8,100 nucleotides of DNA from DSBN01 sp041686355. GTDB taxonomy: Bacteria; Spirochaetota; Spirochaetia; DSM-16054; Sediminispirochaetaceae. The notes below the pieces were generated by a model. It was not told the origin of the DNA and did not search any database. It saw only the letters and a program-made list of their open reading frames with translations. Positions 6,395 through 8,100 of this stretch are shown here, one piece after another. The stretch is from contig JAWLDZ010000097.1 of the NCBI GenBank assembly GCA_041686355.1, positions 1-8,100 of the forward strand, read 5' to 3'. Position 1 is the stretch's first letter. The number at the start of each line of letters is the position of its first letter. The translations under genes and the position numbers were made by a program.

Positions 6395-7571
6395 ATAACC
6401 GGGGGTTGTCGTAAAAACTGGATGATATTTGCCATAGAGTATCACCCCAGCGGATTTTATACCAGACCCCGCCGGTAAACTCAACCTCATCCCGGCTCGG
6501 TGAAACCACCACTTCGTCTTCTGTCTCTGCGGCCGGCTGGGAATCCGCCGGAGCCTGGGGCTCCTCTTCAGGTGCAGCCTCTGCAACAGCCTGGTCTGTT
6601 TGTTCCTGGGTTTGCTCCAGAGCTTGTTCTTGGTCCTGCTCCTGAGACTGCTCCTGCTGAGATTGAAGCAGAGGGGTTTCTTCTTCGTCACCGGTCATAA
6701 ACACAAACAAATACAGTAGGGCGCCTAGTAAGCCGATGGCCAGAATAACCAGCAGAGCCACCAGAATCGGCCGGGCCTTTGAACCTGACTCCTCTTCTTT
6801 CTCCTCCTGAGGCTCTTCAACAAATTCCTCATCCGGCTGATCCTCTTCCGGGAACTCGCTTTCAGGGAATTCATCCTCAGAGAAATCATCTGTTTCCAAC
6901 TCATCACCGAACTCAGCGCCTAACTGCTCCTCGGAGGGAAACATATCTTCAACCTCTTCAAACTCGAACTCCTGCTTGCTTGCATCTTCGCTTAGGTCTT
7001 CACTTAGATCTTGGTCGGAAAGCTCGTCAAGCTCGAAATTTTCCATCCCCGGTTCAAGAAATTCGGTGAAATTAGACTCTTCAGGGAGCTCGTCAGAGAG
7101 CTCATCGAGCTCATCGAGCTCATCCTCCGCCTCTTCCTCGGCCTCTTCGTCGAAGATGTTTTCGAAATCGGTATCTTCTTCAACAGAGAAATCGGGAACA
7201 TCATACAGTCCTGACTCATCCAGATCTTTTAACCCTACCGAAAGGCTCTGCCGGGCTCCGCTCCGTTTGTCCTCGGCAATACTTTCTAAATTCCCTTCTT
7301 CGTCCACCCCAACCACCAGTTCTACCTCGGCGTTTCCCTGGGTATCGGGGCTGATATTTTCAATCAGGAGACTGCCCACATAGGCGGCATCCTCCATTTC
7401 TTCTCCCCTACCCTTATACAAGTCTATTTGGACACTTTCCTGATTGTCTTTTACGGTGGTCAGCACCAGTCGTTTCTTTTGTGCAATTCCCTCGTCCAAT
7501 ATTGGATAAAAACTTCCATCCGCGACTTTTATTCCAATTTTTCCGTTATCCACAGTTACCTCCATTGGCAT
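6309..7571 (-). CDS. Single-pass membrane protein: DnaK-SBD-like domain, acidic linker, membrane helix, LysM
   Basis: The 420-residue protein has four parts. Residues 12-113 resemble the beta-sandwich substrate-binding domain of DnaK/Hsp70. Residues 116-261 are extremely Asp/Glu-rich with little else. After a basic SKAR comes one membrane helix at 268-292. A Gln/Glu repeat (303-327) and a Pro/Ala spacer lead to a C-terminal LysM domain at 370-417 (YKIRWGDTLWQISSSFY ... IFIP). There is no N-terminal signal peptide, and the basic residues before the helix favour an inside N-terminus with the LysM outside, where it would bind peptidoglycan. An in-frame TAG 15 nt upstream limits the start to ATG 7571 or ATG 7565. 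The gene overlaps the transglycosylase out of frame at its 3' end, so the two products may cooperate. The membrane-LysM assignment is firm; a role for the N-terminal domain is inference. Confidence 0.9.
   Translation of the reverse strand: MPMEVTVDNGKIGIKVADGSFYPILDEGIAQKKRLVLTTVKDNQESVQIDLYKGRGEEMEDAAYVGSLLIENISPDTQGNAEVELVVGVDEEGNLESIAEDKRSGARQSLSVGLKDLDESGLYDVPDFSVEEDTDFENIFDEEAEEEAEDELDELDELSDELPEESNFTEFLEPGMENFELDELSDQDLSEDLSEDASKQEFEFEEVEDMFPSEEQLGAEFGDELETDDFSEDEFPESEFPEEDQPDEEFVEEPQEEKEEESGSKARPILVALLVILAIGLLGALLYLFVFMTGDEEETPLLQSQQEQSQEQDQEQALEQTQEQTDQAVAEAAPEEEPQAPADSQPAAETEDEVVVSPSRDEVEFTGGVWYKIRWGDTLWQISSSFYDNPRLYDKIAEENEIRNPDLIYAENSIFIPKTD
6321..6467 (-). other. LysM peptidoglycan-binding domain
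   Basis: Residues 369-417 carry the standard LysM pattern: an aromatic-Y-x-I-x-x-GDTLWxIS opening, an N-P-x-LY-x-I-xxxN middle, and an I-x-x-P ending. LysM binds N-acetylglucosamine-containing glycans. The location at the extreme C-terminus, after a spacer, suits reaching the cell wall from the membrane. Confidence 0.93.
6591..6665 (-). repeat. Gln/Glu-rich short repeat in the LysM protein
   Basis: Residues 303-327 consist almost only of Q and E with a few spacers (units such as QEQ, EQSQEQ and LEQTQEQ). It probably forms a flexible or helical stalk between the membrane helix and the LysM domain. Such Q/E codon runs are prone to length change by slippage. Confidence 0.6.
6696..6770 (-). other. 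Transmembrane helix of the LysM protein
   Basis: Residues 268-292 form an uninterrupted hydrophobic stretch (PILVALLVILAIGLLGALLY, then LFVFM) flanked by SKAR on the N-terminal side and GDEEE on the C-terminal side. The positive-inside rule therefore places the N-terminal domain in the cytoplasm and the LysM outside. Confidence 0.88.
7098..7124 (-). repeat. Three perfect tandem copies of a 9-bp unit encoding Asp-Glu-Leu
   Basis: On the plus strand gagctcatc is repeated three times without a mismatch. On the coding strand this is GATGAGCTC, giving DEL-DEL-DEL within the acidic linker of the LysM protein. A related copy with one change lies immediately beside it. Confidence 0.85.
7233..7538 (-). 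other. DnaK/Hsp70-type substrate-binding (SBD-beta) domain within the LysM protein
   Basis: This segment encodes residues 12-113. In order it shows IGIKVADGSFYPILDEG, then TTVKDNQESVQIDLYKG, then VGSLLIENISP, then G...AEVELVVGVDEEGNL, then EDKRSGARQSLSV. The same order of landmarks occurs in DnaK: LGI-T-GG-, ST-DNQ--V-I-V-QGE, LG-F-L-GI-PAPRG, IEVTFDIDA-GI, and AKD--TGKEQ-I-I. The match is recalled by eye, not by alignment. No ATPase domain precedes it and no helical lid follows. Confidence 0.7.
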
Positions 7572-7574
7572 TTC

Positions 7575-7603
7575 TTGACTTGCCTATTAAAGAACACCAT
7601 AAT
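7575..7603 (+). promoter_or_regulatory. Sigma70-type promoter for the TPR gene
   Basis: The site is TTGACT (7575-7580), a 17-bp spacer, then CATAAT (7598-7603), five of six matches to each consensus box at the ideal spacing. Transcription would start about 7 nt downstream, near 7609-7611, essentially at the ATG of the TPR gene (7610). It occupies almost the whole 38-bp divergent intergenic space and its -35 box lies only a few bases from the LysM start codon. Confidence 0.6.
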
Positions 7604-7609
7604 GTGCTT

Positions 7610-8100
7610 ATGTTATCAGTCGCTGTCATAGTAATACCAAGTATCGTTGCAGTTGTTGCTATCTTATTAATTCTCGTCGTAAGTACGAAGAAAAATAAGA
7701 AGGACAACCTTAAAAATGGAAAAAACAACCGCAAAAAGAACAAACAAGCAGAGTTGAAGGAAGCCAACCGGCGGCTCGCCCAAAATCCGAAGGATTCAGA
7801 AGCCCTGCAGGTTGTCGGCCGGAACCATCTGGAAGAGGGCCAATACGAGAAGGGCATGCGAACTTATGATATGTTAATCGAACTCTGTGCAACCGACAAA
7901 GAACTGGATGAGTTCGACTTTACCCTTAAGCACGCCATTGCCGCTCTGCGGGCCCAACACCTAAAAGAGGCCTACAAATCCTTCAAACTCGCCCGTACTA
8001 TGAAACAGGACGTCTTTGAAGTTAATTATAATCTTGGTTACCTAGAATATAAAGCCAAGAATTACGAAAAAGCAGCTTCTTTACTGCAGCAAGCCCTGCA
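7610..8100 (+). CDS. Membrane-anchored TPR protein (partial, runs off the right edge)
   Basis: The first 163 residues are visible. An N-terminal hydrophobic helix (about 2-24, VAVIVIPSIVAVVAILLILV) is followed by a Lys/Asn-rich stretch (25-50). That arrangement suggests a membrane anchor with the rest of the protein in the cytoplasm. Tetratricopeptide repeats follow at about 62-95 (EALQVVGRNHLEEGQYEKGM), 104-134 and 135-163 (FEVNYNLGYLEYKAKNYEKA), and the array continues beyond the window. TPRs are protein-interaction scaffolds, so no specific partner can be named. The start is placed at ATG 7610. GTG 7604 and TTG 7580 are in frame upstream but would precede the predicted transcription start, and none of the three has a good Shine-Dalgarno. 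It diverges from the envelope operon and may share regulation with it. Confidence 0.85.
   Translation, partial: MLSVAVIVIPSIVAVVAILLILVVSTKKNKKDNLKNGKNNRKKNKQAELKEANRRLAQNPKDSEALQVVGRNHLEEGQYEKGMRTYDMLIELCATDKELDEFDFTLKHAIAALRAQHLKEAYKSFKLARTMKQDVFEVNYNLGYLEYKAKNYEKAASLLQQAL
7612..7640 (-). promoter_or_regulatory. Possible weak promoter for the leftward envelope operon
   Basis: On the minus strand TTGGTA (7640-7635) is separated by 17 bp from GATAAC (7617-7612), four of six matches to each box. It would give an untranslated leader of about 34 nt before the LysM ATG. It lies inside the first codons of the divergent TPR gene. A second weak option is a lone TTTAAT -10-like box at 7591-7586. Both are tentative. 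Confidence 0.25.

Noticed and set aside
6395..6691. A longer N-terminus for the transglycosylase starting at 6691
   Set aside because: The extra residues are an Arg/Lys/Ser/Pro-rich shadow of the acidic and LysM-coding frame, lie before the signal peptide, and do not resemble any domain.
6976..7383. A serine-rich plus-strand frame antisense to the LysM protein
   Set aside because: The poly-serine composition is the direct complement of Asp/Glu codon runs in the acidic linker, so there is no independent evidence for a gene.
7580..7609. Upstream starts TTG 7580 or GTG 7604 for the TPR protein
   Set aside because: Both are in frame, but they precede the predicted transcription start and lack a good Shine-Dalgarno. 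ATG 7610 leads directly into the anchor helix. They are not fully excluded.
7546..7857. A minus-strand frame of 103 codons across the start of the TPR gene
   Set aside because: It is antisense to clear TPR coding sequence. Its Phe/Leu-rich stretch is the complement of the Lys/Asn-rich region, and it overlaps the LysM start in another frame.
1..8100. Intrinsic terminators, tRNAs, insertion sequences, CRISPR or phage genes
   Set aside because: Intergenic spaces are only a few bases to 38 bp. I saw no hairpin followed by a T run, no repeat-spacer array, no transposase or inverted-repeat pair, and no tRNA-like sequence.

Overview
The window is a compact, mostly leftward (minus-strand) cell-envelope gene cluster. 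It holds a single-pass LysM protein, a lytic transglycosylase, undecaprenyl-diphosphatase UppP, the DNA translocase FtsK/SpoIIIE and a pair of small EamA/SMR-type (ArnE/ArnF-like) membrane proteins. A divergent, rightward gene for a membrane-anchored TPR protein starts at the right end. There are no RNA genes, insertion sequences, CRISPR arrays or obvious intrinsic terminators. A run of exactly 100 Ns (3120-3219) is a scaffold gap, so this is a draft or metagenomic assembly. The host looks like a Gram-negative bacterium. The LysM, long-transglycosylase and anchored-TPR proteins resemble those of Spirochaetota, but that assignment is an impression from protein style and not proven by any marker here.

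Layout from right to left. At 7571-7610 two genes diverge across only 38 bp. The TPR gene (rightward, cut by the window edge) has a near-consensus sigma70 promoter, TTGACT-17 bp-CATAAT, whose predicted transcription start coincides with its ATG. Leftward come the LysM protein (7571-6309), the transglycosylase (about 6394-4010, overlapping the LysM gene out of frame) and uppP (3998 into the gap, 11 nt after the transglycosylase stop with a perfect Shine-Dalgarno). After the gap comes ftsK (GTG at 3053, strong Shine-Dalgarno, to 588). The two small membrane proteins follow at 584-123 and 123-1, the second linked by a TAATG overlap and cut by the left edge. Spacing and overlaps suggest one operon, although the gap hides the uppP-ftsK junction.

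The products fit one theme. LysM binds peptidoglycan, the transglycosylase cuts it, UppP recycles the lipid carrier that builds it, and FtsK clears chromosomes from the division septum. The ArnE/F-like pair is of the type that can move undecaprenyl-phosphate-linked sugars across the membrane.

The most notable observation is that the LysM protein begins with what reads as a complete DnaK-type beta-sandwich substrate-binding domain, with no ATPase domain and no helical lid. It is tethered through about 150 very acidic residues and one membrane helix to an extracytoplasmic LysM domain. The apparent 1,136-codon reading frame joining UppP to FtsK is an artefact of reading through the N run and should be split.
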